64,000 bases of DNA from Olleya sp. Bg11-27 (GCF_002831645.1 NZ_CP025117.1:2371001-2435000); one strand, 5' to 3'; counted from the stretch's first letter, positions 10,752 through 19,167 are shown. The notes: generated by a model not told the origin, from the sequence alone. Numbers and translations are program-made.

Positions 10752-12305
10752 CTAAAAAGTAACATGCTGATAAGCTCCTAAGTCAGGACTGGTAGTTCTA
10801 CTAACTCCCAAAAGATCATTTGGTACTTGTGTTGCAAATGTGGTATTTCCTTGACCATTTGCTGCAGAAACATCACCAATAATAAAATCGTTTTCAAAAG
10901 TATCTCTAAAATCAGGGTCTTCATTAAATATCATATTTTCATAATGCGTGGCATCATCAAAATCGTAATTAGGGCTAGAAAAGAAGTTATTATTATCTTG
11001 AAAACGTAATAGACAATTAGTAAACTTAAAATTAAAGACAACAGATGCATCTTCAATTTCATCAATTAAAAGCTCAGGATTATCATTACCATAAATAATA
11101 CAGTTACTAAAATTAGCTTCGGTTAAATCCGAAACAAAAGCGGTGTTTTCTGCATCGACAACAAAGTTATTAATTAATAACGCAGGGAATTGTCTAAAAC
11201 TACTATTCCAGTAATTAGCGATAGTGGAGTGGGTGACATTGTATTTTCCACCAAGAGTCGCACCAAAACTAGCTTGCCCAGCGTTATTTAAAACGATGTT
11301 TTCAGCTCTAATAGAAGTGTTACGTCCTAATATTCCGAAGGTACTAATGTTATAAATTTGAGAATTAGTAATCGTTAATTTATCTGTTGCAGCAGTTGCA
11401 TTACCATCAGATAACACACCAACTGTAGCGTTTTTTATAGTAGCATGATTAATAATATTATTCTGACTCCCTTCAAATAGCCAAATCGTTCCCCATTGTC
11501 CAGGGACATCACTATATAACGGTTCTAGGCGATCTCCTTCAAAAATCACCTCGTTTTCTAATAATTCTGGATCTGTACTTGGGGCTCCATTGACATTTAT
11601 TGTTGCGCCTTCAGAGACTAATAAGCCTGAGTTAGCATGAAAATGGATACGTGCACCGGGATCTATTGTCAATGTTTCACCTGTTGGTACAGCTGCGTAG
11701 CCGTAAACGACATACGGTTTTTCGTTAGTAAAAGTTAGCTCATCTGGCAGTAACTCGCGACCTAATATTTCACTTTCTGTAGCGACACCATCAATGGTTA
11801 AGGTTAGTGTTTCAATAATACCTGTAGTGTTATCTCTATTCGGGTAAATAAAATTAGCGTCCTTAACTAAAGTTACTAAATCGACCTCTTGAAGATTACC
11901 TCCAGAGTCAAACAAGATTTTATCTGTGTATAAAAATTCTGTATCAGACAGCGGAGTCGTGTTAGTATTATAAGTCGTTTCTATAAAAATAAATAAACTA
12001 TCTTTTGCTAATAGCTGTACATCTGTAAAGCTTTTTCCGGCTTGACCGTCTACATTTAATCGGTAGCCCGAACTTTCTCCATTTTGTAATTGCACATTAG
12101 GAATAGAGATATCTTCATTACTATTGTTATACACTTTTAAATTATAAGTGCTTGACCCAATATTTGCAAAAATGGTATCTAAATAAACGGTGTCTTTAGA
12201 GAATTCTAAATTACCGGCACTTGCTTCAAATTCGAAATCTTTACGACAAGATAATGATGATAAAATTAACCCAATACAGCAGATAAAATATAGCGTACGC
12301 TTCAT
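10752..12305 (-). CDS. Lipoprotein with right-handed beta-helix repeats
   Basis: 517 residues. Lipobox SLSC with Cys at about 20. The first 200 residues look like an immunoglobulin-type domain (LDTIFANIGSSTYNLKVYNNSNEDISIPNV); the remainder reads as a parallel beta-helix (TLTIDPGARIHFHANSGLLV, then repeated IxNxxI-type strands such as NNIINHATIKNATVGVLSDG), as in pectate-lyase-like surface proteins. It ends in SPDLGAYQ, a common end of such helices. Cell-surface or periplasmic; ligand unknown. The stop codon lies directly beside the repeat array. Confidence 0.85.
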   Translation of the reverse strand: MKRTLYFICCIGLILSSLSCRKDFEFEASAGNLEFSKDTVYLDTIFANIGSSTYNLKVYNNSNEDISIPNVQLQNGESSGYRLNVDGQAGKSFTDVQLLAKDSLFIFIETTYNTNTTPLSDTEFLYTDKILFDSGGNLQEVDLVTLVKDANFIYPNRDNTTGIIETLTLTIDGVATESEILGRELLPDELTFTNEKPYVVYGYAAVPTGETLTIDPGARIHFHANSGLLVSEGATINVNGAPSTDPELLENEVIFEGDRLEPLYSDVPGQWGTIWLFEGSQNNIINHATIKNATVGVLSDGNATAATDKLTITNSQIYNISTFGILGRNTSIRAENIVLNNAGQASFGATLGGKYNVTHSTIANYWNSSFRQFPALLINNFVVDAENTAFVSDLTEANFSNCIIYGNDNPELLIDEIEDASVVFNFKFTNCLLRFQDNNNFFSSPNYDFDDATHYENMIFNEDPDFRDTFENDFIIGDVSAANGQGNTTFATQVPNDLLGVSRTTSPDLGAYQHVTF

Positions 12306-12379
12306 AAATTGTAATTGTAACTTTGGTTGACTAAAATATAACTTTTTTAAAGGGTAATTAGTATGTGTCTTTAAAATTA

Positions 12380-12760
12380 TTAGAAAAGGGCAATGATTTC
12401 TGGTGATATTCTTGACGGTCTTTTGGAGTCAATATTCATAAAGCACCATTTAGTTTCGGAATAGGCACACCGTTTGTTGTTAACTAAGACTTCTACAACA
12501 CGCAAGGATGTTACACCTTCGCATAATTTGACGTAGGTTTTTAATTTGACCGTATCACCTAAAAATATTTGGCGTTTATAGTCTATTTGATGGGATATTA
12601 ACACCCAAAAATACTGATCAAGCATCTCTTGTGTGGCATTAGCAAACCAATGTGCTTTAGCAATTTGATTAACCCATTGTATGTAACGCACATTATTAAC
12701 ATGATTTAGCTCATCTAAATCATCAAGAGTAACAATTAAATTTTTACTATATGTTTTCAT
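12380..12760 (-). CDS. Acyl-CoA thioesterase, hotdog fold (4HBT family)
   Basis: 126 residues. The motif DELNHVNNVRYIQWV is the active-site helix of 4-hydroxybenzoyl-CoA thioesterase-like enzymes, where an Asp or Glu before the NHVNN segment attacks the thioester. Later strands (IDYKRQIFLGDTVKLKTYV) fit the fold. Cytoplasmic; hydrolysis of an acyl-CoA of unknown chain length is the likely activity. It lies 27 bp downstream of the next gene on the same strand and may be co-transcribed. Confidence 0.85.
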   Translation of the reverse strand: MKTYSKNLIVTLDDLDELNHVNNVRYIQWVNQIAKAHWFANATQEMLDQYFWVLISHQIDYKRQIFLGDTVKLKTYVKLCEGVTSLRVVEVLVNNKRCAYSETKWCFMNIDSKRPSRISPEIIALF

Positions 12761-12787
12761 GACGTAATAAAAAGACTAAAATACCAC

Positions 12788-13540
12788 TTATTGTTTGTTT
12801 TTATAGTCAGCAATAATTTTATTAAATACTTTTCCTTTTTGGACAAAAAGTTCTATTAGATCAACTTCTTTGTCTTTTTGTAAAAGCTTGCTATCAAGTT
12901 CATTTTTTATCACAAACTCAAAAAACATAGGAATATATTCTTTTTCAATTTGTAAATCATGTATTATAAACCTTTCGTTAAATAAATTAGAGTTTTCAAA
13001 AAGAGATTCTAAGTCCTCATAGGTCATTTCAATAAAAGGAGGCGCGATATATTTGTCTTTATCTTCAAAAATTTTAGCAATCAGACCAATAACCTGTATG
13101 ATGTCTATTCCGCCAGTGGTAGGTTGCTTAGAATAGAGATGAGGATTGTTTTTGATGTCTTCTGATATTTGGTTTTTAAGTGTTACTTCAACGTTTTTAA
13201 TGTCTGCTAAAGTCTCCTTATAAGGTTCAATAAGTTGTACTTCGTCTAAATTATTTAAAATTTGCTTAAGCTCGATGACCACACTTTCGTGGAAATGATA
13301 GGCTTTTAAAACTAACTTTTGTTCATGATAAAATAACGAACTAATTTGCAGTGTGTCACCTGTTTTTCCTTCAATTTGAAAGGTTCCGTTAGTATCTGTA
13401 ACAGTTATTTGTTTAGAGAATAAGTTTGTTATTTTAATGTTTTCTAAAGTAGAAATCGAGTCATACACTTTTCCTGTTAAGGTTTGTGCGGATAAGACGG
13501 ATGTAGTCAAGAAGACTAGTAAGGTTGTAAAAGTTTTCAA
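12788..13540 (-). CDS. Exported protein with carboxypeptidase-regulatory-like domain
   Basis: 250 residues with a signal peptide (MKTFTTLLVFLTTSVLSAQ). Residues about 20-100 form a CarboxypepD-reg-like beta-sandwich of the kind at the N-terminus of Bacteroidota outer-membrane receptors (LTGKVYDSISTLENIKI, TDTNGTFQIEGKTGDTLQIS). The rest is helical and charged with no recognised domain, so it is not a full receptor. Function unknown; periplasmic or outer-membrane location expected. Confidence 0.75.
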   Translation of the reverse strand: MKTFTTLLVFLTTSVLSAQTLTGKVYDSISTLENIKITNLFSKQITVTDTNGTFQIEGKTGDTLQISSLFYHEQKLVLKAYHFHESVVIELKQILNNLDEVQLIEPYKETLADIKNVEVTLKNQISEDIKNNPHLYSKQPTTGGIDIIQVIGLIAKIFEDKDKYIAPPFIEMTYEDLESLFENSNLFNERFIIHDLQIEKEYIPMFFEFVIKNELDSKLLQKDKEVDLIELFVQKGKVFNKIIADYKNKQ

Positions 13541-13557
13541 TAGTTGGTTGGTTGATT

Positions 13558-13608
13558 AGTCTCAAATTTAGATTTATCAGGACGATGATAAATCTAAATT
13601 AAGAGACT
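13558..13608. terminator. Long inverted repeat between two leftward genes
   Basis: About 22 paired bases (arms 13558-13579 and 13586-13608, one unpaired base) around the loop GGACGA. Located downstream of the cyclotransferase gene and just upstream of the start at 13540. No T run follows on either strand, so it may be a processed or stability hairpin instead of a standard terminator. Confidence 0.55.
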
Positions 13609-13650
13609 TTAACAGCTAATTTATAATATTTTAACTTTTACAATAGGAGG

Positions 13651-14688
13651 TTAGTTCTCTATGATTTTAACCTCAAATAATTTATCCCAACGTTTTCCTG
13701 TTAAGAAAAATGTTTGTGTTTCTGGATTGTATGCAATACCATTTAAACAGTTTTCGTTAATCGAAAAATTAGAAATTTGTTTTGTTAATAGTGTACAGTC
13801 AATAACCGCTTCTACAGCACCATTTTTAGGATTGATTATAGCAATTCCATTTTTCTCCCAAATGTTAGCGTATAATTTGTTATTCGCGAATTCTATCTCA
13901 TTTAGTCTTCCAATTTTTCCTTTTGTAGTGCACACTTGTATGTGGTCTTCTTCTATTAGTGTGTCAGGATTTAAGCTCCAAATTAAACTAGTACCATCAC
14001 TTTTATATAGTTTAGAGCCATCGTTAGCAAATCCCCAACCTTCTTTACTTTGCCCATAATTAAAGCTACTTTTCTTTTCTAGGGTAGTGGCATCATAAGT
14101 AAACCCTTTTTTTCCTTGCCATGTTAAATGGTATACGGTATTGTTTAATACAGTAATACCTTCTCCAAAAAAGGCATCAGGAATTGCGGTTTCAGTAATG
14201 CTATTTCCTGTTTTGTAATCTATTATTCTGATTTTAGATTCGCCATATTGTCCAGTACTTTCATATAAGACCCCATTACTAAATTCTAAGCCTTGTGTAA
14301 AAGAAGTCTTATCATGCGGAAAGGTATTAATGATTTCTACAGTTAAAAATTTTGGAGCAACATGACTTAATAAAGCAATCGTTTGATTAACAATTGCAGT
14401 TTCTCCGTTAAAATTAATGGTCGCTTTTAAAGTATGCTCACCTAATTTAAAATCAGAAAGCACTTGTTTAGGCGTAATAGGTTTTCCGTTTAGCTCGTAA
14501 TTAACAGATGTAATTTCGATGTTTTTAGGATTTTTTAGAGACAATTCTAGCGTTTTGTCAATGCTAATTGTACCATTTTGAGCGTTAGTAGAGACCGAAA
14601 AGCTCTTTTTTTTCAATTCTACGTTGTCACCGCACGATAATAGTGCTGTTGCTAAAAATATGATTGTAAGGTATTTAAATGCTTTCAT
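13651..14688 (-). CDS. Glutaminyl-peptide cyclotransferase (glutamine cyclotransferase family), lipoprotein
   Basis: 345 residues. Lipobox LLSCGD with Cys at about 19. Residues 25-105 are an Ig-like domain; from about 115 on is a five-bladed beta-propeller of the plant/bacterial glutamine cyclotransferase family (FPHDKTSFTQGLEF, YESTGQYGESKIRI, GLTYDATT-like GFTYDATTLEK, LNEIEFANNKLYANIW, GIAYNPETQTFFLTGK). The family forms pyroglutamate at N-terminal Gln of exported proteins, which in T9SS-bearing Bacteroidota often follows signal-peptide cleavage before Gln. Anchored in the periplasm. Confidence 0.88.
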   Translation of the reverse strand: MKAFKYLTIIFLATALLSCGDNVELKKKSFSVSTNAQNGTISIDKTLELSLKNPKNIEITSVNYELNGKPITPKQVLSDFKLGEHTLKATINFNGETAIVNQTIALLSHVAPKFLTVEIINTFPHDKTSFTQGLEFSNGVLYESTGQYGESKIRIIDYKTGNSITETAIPDAFFGEGITVLNNTVYHLTWQGKKGFTYDATTLEKKSSFNYGQSKEGWGFANDGSKLYKSDGTSLIWSLNPDTLIEEDHIQVCTTKGKIGRLNEIEFANNKLYANIWEKNGIAIINPKNGAVEAVIDCTLLTKQISNFSINENCLNGIAYNPETQTFFLTGKRWDKLFEVKIIEN

Positions 14689-14742
14689 TTTGTAAACTTA
14701 TTTGTTAGCAAGTTATTTATTAAAATTCATTATAAAAAATGA

Positions 14743-14772
14743 TTGCGAGAAAATAAAATGTGTGTATCTTTG
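14743..14772 (+). promoter_or_regulatory. Bacteroidota sigma-A promoter of the SRP RNA
   Basis: TTG at 14743-14745, a 19-nt spacer, then TATCTTTG at 14765-14772, matching TTG-N19-TAnnTTTG exactly. Predicted start lies at or just before the GGCAAG of the RNA at 14778. Confidence 0.8.
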
Positions 14773-14777
14773 CACCT

Positions 14778-14871
14778 GGCAAGTCCTACACAACTAGCTC
14801 CTGTTGAATCCTCCAGGTCGGGAACGAAGCAAAGGTAAATGGTCGTAGCAGTGTGATGTAGGTAGCTTGCC
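14778..14871 (+). ncRNA. ffs: Signal recognition particle RNA, small bacterial type
   Basis: About 94-100 nt. The apical Ffh-binding region is clear: CCTCCAGGTCGGGAACGAAGC, then AGGTAAATGG, matching the conserved GGTC..GGAA..AGCA loop of 4.5S RNA. The ends pair (GGCAAG with CTTGCC) and the 3' end runs straight into a T7 terminator tract (14872-14878). Works with Ffh and FtsY in co-translational targeting. Preceded by a near-consensus promoter. Confidence 0.93.
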
Positions 14872-14925
14872 TTTTTTTGATTACTCTAAATCCTTTATAA
14901 AAAAAGAGATTTAAAAACATAAAAT

Positions 14926-14963
14926 AAAGATTTGTTAGTTAATTCTAGCAAATCTTTTTTTGG
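14926..14963 (+). terminator. Hairpin with T run upstream of the SDR gene
   Basis: AAAGATTTGTTAG / CTAGCAAATCTTT with one mismatch, 6-nt loop, then TTTT. A back-up terminator for the SRP RNA transcript, 55 bp before the next gene. Confidence 0.7.
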
Positions 14964-15017
14964 TTACAGTCGTTTTGTAATTCAACTTTTTTACTTTTAA
15001 CTTTTAAAATTATTTAC

Positions 15018-15818
15018 ATGTCTAAAGTCGTATTAATTACAGGAGGGTCTTCTGGAATAGGAAAATCTATAGGTGAGTTTTTAACCGAAAAAGGGTGTGT
15101 TGTTTATGGTACCAGTCGTAATCCGTCTAATTATAGCAACAGTAAATTTAAGCTTGTTGCTTTAGATGTTAATGATACGGTGACTATTGCAGCAGCTGTA
15201 AAAACAGTCATTGCGGCAGAAGGCAAGTTGGATGTCTTAGTTAATAATGCAGGTGTTGGTATTAATGGTGCTATTGAAGAAATACCGCAAGCGCAAATCC
15301 AACATAATTTTAATACTAACTTTTTTGGGCCGATAAATGTTATCAAGGCAGTGTTACCTCAAATGAGAGTACAACAGTCTGGATTGGTTATAAACATTAC
15401 ATCCATTGCTGGGTATATGGGATTGCCTTATCGTGGTATTTATAGTGCTAGTAAAGGTGCTTTAGAGCTTGTTACGGAAGCGTTACGTATGGAAACTAAG
15501 GATTTTGGTGTTAAATTCACCAATATTGCGCCAGGTGATTTTGCAACTAATATTGCTGCAGGACGTTACCATGCGCCTGTTTTAAAGGACTCGCCATATA
15601 CTAAGTACCCAAACGTACTTAGAGATATTGATGAGCATGTAGATAATAGCAGTTCTCCAATTGCTGTGGCTAAAAAAGTACATGAGGTTATAAATACCAA
15701 AAATCCTAGAATACATTATAAAGTTGGTGCGCCGATGCAGAAATTTTCTATTATTTTAAAGTTTTTGTTACCGGATAAAATGTACGAGAAGCTTTTGCTT
15801 AATCATTATAAACTTTAG
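15018..15818 (+). CDS. Short-chain dehydrogenase/reductase
   Basis: 266 residues. Classical SDR: nucleotide-binding TGGSSGIG at about residues 8-15, NNAG at about 76, the active-site Ser in ITSIAGYMG, and Y142-x3-K146 (YSASK). NAD(P)-dependent oxidation or reduction of an unknown carbonyl or alcohol in the cytoplasm. The C-terminal extension (KFSIILKFLLPDKMYEKLL) is amphipathic and may touch membrane, as in SDRs acting on lipids. Monocistronic as far as can be seen. Confidence 0.9.
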   Translation: MSKVVLITGGSSGIGKSIGEFLTEKGCVVYGTSRNPSNYSNSKFKLVALDVNDTVTIAAAVKTVIAAEGKLDVLVNNAGVGINGAIEEIPQAQIQHNFNTNFFGPINVIKAVLPQMRVQQSGLVINITSIAGYMGLPYRGIYSASKGALELVTEALRMETKDFGVKFTNIAPGDFATNIAAGRYHAPVLKDSPYTKYPNVLRDIDEHVDNSSSPIAVAKKVHEVINTKNPRIHYKVGAPMQKFSIILKFLLPDKMYEKLLLNHYKL

Positions 15819-15862
15819 TTTTGGTATGTTTATTGCGACTTGGTTTTAATAGTCATTAGAAT

Positions 15863-16279
15863 ATGAAAAACACGTTATCCTTATTATTTTTCTTGAGTAT
15901 TATAATCTTTACCGGTTGTGAATCTATTTTGGAATGTGTAATCAATCGAAGTCCTGAATTACCAGATAAATCTTTTACGGTAGGTTATCGACAGCAGATG
16001 TATTATGATGAATTTGAAGCTCAAATTAAAAATGATCCGCATGATGATAGTTATGGATATAATTTTGAATTAGAAGGAACGCTTCCAGAGGGGGTGAGTA
16101 TGACCATAGATTATAGAATCGTTCGATTTGAGGGAATGCCGCAAAATCAAGGTATATATGATTTTACGATATTTTTGTATGTAGATCCTCCATTAAGTTA
16201 TGATGAAGAAACGGAAGACTACGAGGATTCTATGTGTAGTACTAGTACTTCAAAAAACTACACGATTATAATTGAATAG
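15863..16279 (+). CDS. Small lipoprotein with Ig-like fold
   Basis: 138 residues. Lipobox IFTGCES with Cys at about 19. The body has features of a putative-Ig/cadherin-like domain: PDKSFTVGYRQQMYYDEFEA, then FELEGTLPEGVSMTIDYRIVRFEGMPQNQG, the pattern L-P-x-G-(V/L) followed by G-x-P seen in He_PIG domains. The tail is acidic. Overlaps the next gene by 8 nt, so they are probably translated together. Function unknown. Confidence 0.75.
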   Translation: MKNTLSLLFFLSIIIFTGCESILECVINRSPELPDKSFTVGYRQQMYYDEFEAQIKNDPHDDSYGYNFELEGTLPEGVSMTIDYRIVRFEGMPQNQGIYDFTIFLYVDPPLSYDEETEDYEDSMCSTSTSKNYTIIIE

Positions 16280-16736
16280 CCAAAATATTATTTTAGATTA
16301 TAAATTGAAAAAGATATTAGCAGCTTTATGCTTAGCGGTAAGTTTTACACTTCAGCATTTTATTACCTTTAAATATGTTTGTCAAACTGACGAGCGTTGG
16401 CCTACGTTTTATGGGTTTCCGTTTGTACAAAGTACCGACCATTCTTGGATTTTTTCTATGTCTGGTGATTTATTTATTAAAGGTTTTATAGGTAACATAC
16501 TGTTTTTGGGGCTTTTTTTTTATGGAGTGATTTATTTGTTAGGTATTGCTAAGCATAAGATTTGTAAGATTATTTCTAAAAGTGTTATTATAATTCTCTG
16601 CATCTTTTCTTTAGTATTTATCTATTTTGAGATTACCGTTTTTGATTGGCGATTAGAATGGGATCATGATAATTTTAAAATGAATTATTATCAACAAGAT
16701 TTAGATTGTGAGAAAACCTTCAAGTTTTTTGACTAA
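16272..16736 (+). CDS. Small integral membrane protein
   Basis: 154 residues from a TTG at 16272, which overlaps the stop of the preceding lipoprotein gene; no ATG lies near the N-terminus, so the start is uncertain. Three hydrophobic stretches (about 13-30, 66-90 and 101-122) suggest membrane segments with a polar loop between the first two. I do not recognise the family. Coupling to the lipoprotein gene suggests a shared role at the envelope. Confidence 0.6.
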   Translation: MNSQNIILDYKLKKILAALCLAVSFTLQHFITFKYVCQTDERWPTFYGFPFVQSTDHSWIFSMSGDLFIKGFIGNILFLGLFFYGVIYLLGIAKHKICKIISKSVIIILCIFSLVFIYFEITVFDWRLEWDHDNFKMNYYQQDLDCEKTFKFFD

Positions 16737-16796
16737 AATGTTAATATCATTTGATATCATTATTTTACTTGCGAAAGTTAAATTGTAACTTTGCAT

Positions 16797-16886
16797 GGCG
16801 TTAAGGATGGAAGTGGCATCCTTTTTTTGCTGCCACAAATGGCAAAAAAAGATATAACGGACAGCCTGACCCTTGTGGTAACGCCC
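16797..16886 (+). ncRNA. Structured RNA element, copy 1 (upstream of transaldolase)
   Basis: A 90-nt element closed by GGCGTTA / TAACGCC (16797-16803 with 16879-16885). Inside are an AGGATG / CATCCT hairpin, a T7/A7 stem around TGCCA-CAAA-TGGCA, and a conserved single-stranded stretch GATATAACGGACAGCCTGAC. A -7 box TAACTTTG (16786-16793) points to a start near 16798. The same conserved segments recur at 41348-41487 on the other strand with different variable hairpins, which is the pattern of a conserved RNA. It ends 37 nt before the transaldolase ATG and has no T run, so it may be a leader or a processed RNA. The Rfam Flavo-1 family should be tested; I cannot confirm membership. Confidence 0.65.
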
Positions 16887-16922
16887 AAAATAGTAATATA
16901 CACAACTTAAATATATTTTAGA

Positions 16923-17576
16923 ATGAAATTTTTTATTGATACTGCCAATTTAGACCAAATTAGAGACGCTCAGGATATGGGTATTTTAGATGGTGTTACT
17001 ACTAACCCGTCTTTAATGGCTAAAGAAGGGATTACTGGTCATGATAATATCATGAAGCATTATGTTGATATTTGTAACATTGTAGACGGTGATGTTAGTG
17101 CGGAAGTAATTGCTACTGACTTTGAAGGTATGGTTAAAGAAGGTGAGGCGCTTGCTGAATTACATGATCAAATCGTGGTTAAATTACCAATGATTAAAGA
17201 TGGTATTAAGGCTTGTAAATACTTTAGCGATAAAGGCATTAAAACTAATGTAACGTTAGTGTTTTCTCCTGGTCAAGCATTATTAGCGGCTAAGGCTGGT
17301 GCAACTTACGTATCTCCTTTTATTGGTCGTTTGGACGATATCTCTACGGATGGTTTAAACCTGATTGCTGAGATTAGACATATCTATGATAACTACGCTT
17401 TTGAAACTGAAATTTTAGCTGCGTCTGTACGTCATACAATGCACGTAATTGACTGTGCTAAATTAGGTGCTGATGTTATGACTGGTCCTTTAAGCTCTAT
17501 TGAAGGATTATTAAGACATCCTTTAACGGATAGTGGTTTAGCTAAGTTTTTAGAAGACTACAAAAAAGGAAACTAA
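16923..17576 (+). CDS. tal: Transaldolase (small TalC/Fsa-type)
   Basis: 217 residues, the short single-domain transaldolase type. N-terminus [17 protein letters not shown] and [13 protein letters not shown] are family signatures; the Schiff-base lysine is K87 in VVKLPM. Others are [29 protein letters not shown] and AASVRH. Transfers a dihydroxyacetone unit between sugar phosphates in the non-oxidative pentose phosphate pathway; a fructose-6-phosphate aldolase activity cannot be excluded from sequence. Preceded at 37 nt by a structured RNA element and followed by a bidirectional terminator. Confidence 0.93.
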   Translation: MKFFIDTANLDQIRDAQDMGILDGVTTNPSLMAKEGITGHDNIMKHYVDICNIVDGDVSAEVIATDFEGMVKEGEALAELHDQIVVKLPMIKDGIKACKYFSDKGIKTNVTLVFSPGQALLAAKAGATYVSPFIGRLDDISTDGLNLIAEIRHIYDNYAFETEILAASVRHTMHVIDCAKLGADVMTGPLSSIEGLLRHPLTDSGLAKFLEDYKKGN

Positions 17577-17626
17577 TTTTGTACTGATTAAATAGTTAGC
17601 AATTTGCTGAACTATAATAATATTCT

Positions 17627-17659
17627 AAAAAATCCCAAGTGTTATGCTTGGGATTTTTT
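17627..17659. terminator. Bidirectional terminator between tal and the leftward gene
   Basis: AAAAAATCCCAAG / CTTGGGATTTTTT, 13 perfect pairs, 7-nt loop, A run on one side and T run on the other, placed between convergent genes. Confidence 0.9.
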
Positions 17660-17666
17660 TATGCTT

Positions 17667-18083
17667 TTAGTTTACTAATGTTAATAGGTTTAAGATAAAT
17701 AGTAACGTCCAAATTGCTGTTCTAATCCAATTTTTAGACACTAAATGGGCTAATGTTTTTTCTGTACTTTTTCCGTTGTTAATTGTGTTGTGTAACGGAA
17801 CAAATATTGCAAATGTCGCTATCCACGCACTGATAGTTAAAACGGTTCTAATATAAATAGAGGCATCGGGTTGCGTAAATACTAGATATAAATAGAGTAT
17901 AAGCTGACCAAACAGTAACGGGATGACAATCCCAGCTATTCTTAACGTGTATTTGGCGTGCCATTTTATTAACGACTCTTGAGTATGATATTTAAAATTT
18001 GGATAAATAATAAGTTGCACCATCCAAATTAATACCACTAAGCCAAAATCGAAGAGTAGACTTACAATATGAAGATTATTCAT
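17667..18083 (-). CDS. Four-helix integral membrane protein
   Basis: 138 residues with four hydrophobic segments (about 5-27, 48-70, 80-100 and 117-136). WMVQLIIYPNF and KWHAKYT between helices one and two are notable polar/aromatic patches. Family not recognised; no enzymatic motif seen. Its start overlaps the end of the DUF2452 gene by 8 nt, so the two are translationally coupled. Confidence 0.75.
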   Translation of the reverse strand: MNNLHIVSLLFDFGLVVLIWMVQLIIYPNFKYHTQESLIKWHAKYTLRIAGIVIPLLFGQLILYLYLVFTQPDASIYIRTVLTISAWIATFAIFVPLHNTINNGKSTEKTLAHLVSKNWIRTAIWTLLFILNLLTLVN

Positions 18084-18516
18084 TAGTAATTAGATCTTGG
18101 CCAATAACTTCTTCGTCTATTCTTTTCCAGATATGCTCAGAATTTAAGTAAAAACTACCTATAAAGTCAAAATCACATTGTTCTGGAGCAATAATGGACA
18201 AAAAGGGTTGTCTTTTTTTATCTCTGTATAAATGATAGGTATCGCCAATTATGGGTTGAAAACTAAACTTAGCATTATAGACTAGATTGTTATATTCTAG
18301 TTCTGCCATCATTTTCTCGTATTCGGCTTTTAGCTCTAAATACTTGGCTTTAATTTGCTGATTGGCTTTGTGTACGTTTTTGTTTTTCCAAGTGACATTT
18401 TCCGTTACTTTTATGGCTGGAGCACCAACATTTGTTGCATACGGTTTTAATGATGCATCGTATTTTTGTGTCTCTTGGTTAAAGACAATATTATCAGGTT
18501 TTTTAGTGTCTGACAT
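18076..18516 (-). CDS. DUF2452 family protein
   Basis: 146 residues. The opening KPDNIVFNQETQKYDASLKPY and the later LVYNAKFSFQPIIGDTYHLY are hallmarks of DUF2452. A helical middle (KANQQIKAKYLELKAEYEKM) separates them. Cytoplasmic; the biochemical role is unknown. Co-transcribed with the small membrane protein downstream and probably with msrA upstream (35 bp gap). Confidence 0.85.
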   Translation of the reverse strand: MSDTKKPDNIVFNQETQKYDASLKPYATNVGAPAIKVTENVTWKNKNVHKANQQIKAKYLELKAEYEKMMAELEYNNLVYNAKFSFQPIIGDTYHLYRDKKRQPFLSIIAPEQCDFDFIGSFYLNSEHIWKRIDEEVIGQDLITNE

Positions 18517-18551
18517 CCTTTTCCTTTTTTAACAAAGATACTAAATAGCTG

Positions 18552-19061
18552 TTAGCTAATAGATTTACGCTGGAGGTTATCCGTTAAATGTTTGCTAAAC
18601 TTTGCTTGTAATAACTTAAGTTTTGGGTTAATGTAAGTTTGACAAAAGGGTTTGTTTGGATTGTTTTTGTAGTAGTTTTTAAATTGTGCTTCTGACGGTT
18701 TAAAGTCCTTAAAAGGAAGTGTTTTTGTAATAATAGTTGCTTCAAATTCTGATTGTAAATTAGCTAGGAGTAAAGTAGCATCTTCTTTTTGTGCTTCTGA
18801 GAAATAATAGATTGCTGATCTGTATTTTGTGCGCATAGAATGATTAGAAGTACTTTTGTGCGTATATAAATGAATTTGAATTAAGAGATCAAGCGTAATT
18901 ATTTCTGGATCGAAATGAACGATTACTGCTTCCGAGAAACTTGTGTTGTCTTTAGTGGAAGCTATAAAACCTTGTTCTACTTTTTGAACACCTTTTAAGG
19001 CTTGAAATACCGCTTCTGTGCACCAATGACAACCACCTCCAAATGCTATTTTATTGCTCAT
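18552..19061 (-). CDS. msrA: Peptide methionine sulfoxide reductase MsrA-like
   Basis: 169 residues. GGGCHWCTEAVFQ near the N-terminus is the MsrA active site; the usual Phe after the catalytic Cys is His here (GCHWC instead of GCFWC/G). The following KGVQKVEQGFIAS, YRSAIYYFSEAQ and a shortened C-terminus fit the family, although the central region is diverged (VHFDPEIITLDLLIQIHLYTH). Reduces methionine-S-sulfoxide in oxidised proteins. A second Cys (FCQTYINPKL) could serve as recycling cysteine. Confidence 0.85.
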   Translation of the reverse strand: MSNKIAFGGGCHWCTEAVFQALKGVQKVEQGFIASTKDNTSFSEAVIVHFDPEIITLDLLIQIHLYTHKSTSNHSMRTKYRSAIYYFSEAQKEDATLLLANLQSEFEATIITKTLPFKDFKPSEAQFKNYYKNNPNKPFCQTYINPKLKLLQAKFSKHLTDNLQRKSIS

Positions 19062-19097
19062 TGTTTTAAATTTTTAGGGGTTCTCTTATTTTAAGAT

Positions 19098-19145
19098 TAG
19101 AATTAATTTCTGCTTTGGAAAAAAAGCAGAAAGAAAGAGGAGTTA
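19098..19145. repeat. Solitary hairpin related to the 8.3-10.7 kb repeats
   Basis: GAATTAATTTCTGCTTT / AAAGCAGAAA followed by GAAAGAGGAGTT. The layout GAATT, stem, then GAAAGAGGAGTT is the same as in the second hairpin of every 270-bp unit, with a different stem. Lies downstream of selO on the minus strand and may act as its terminator. Confidence 0.5.
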
Positions 19146-19167
19146 AACATCAAAAAAAACATAACAA

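Noticed and set aside
10827-11009. Rightward 60-codon frame
   Set aside because: Antisense shadow of the beta-helix lipoprotein gene.
16752-16793. TGATATCA before the -7 box of the RNA element at 16797 as a ninth regulon site
   Set aside because: It lacks the 4-nt centre and its distance to the -7 box is one base off the fixed spacing of the others.
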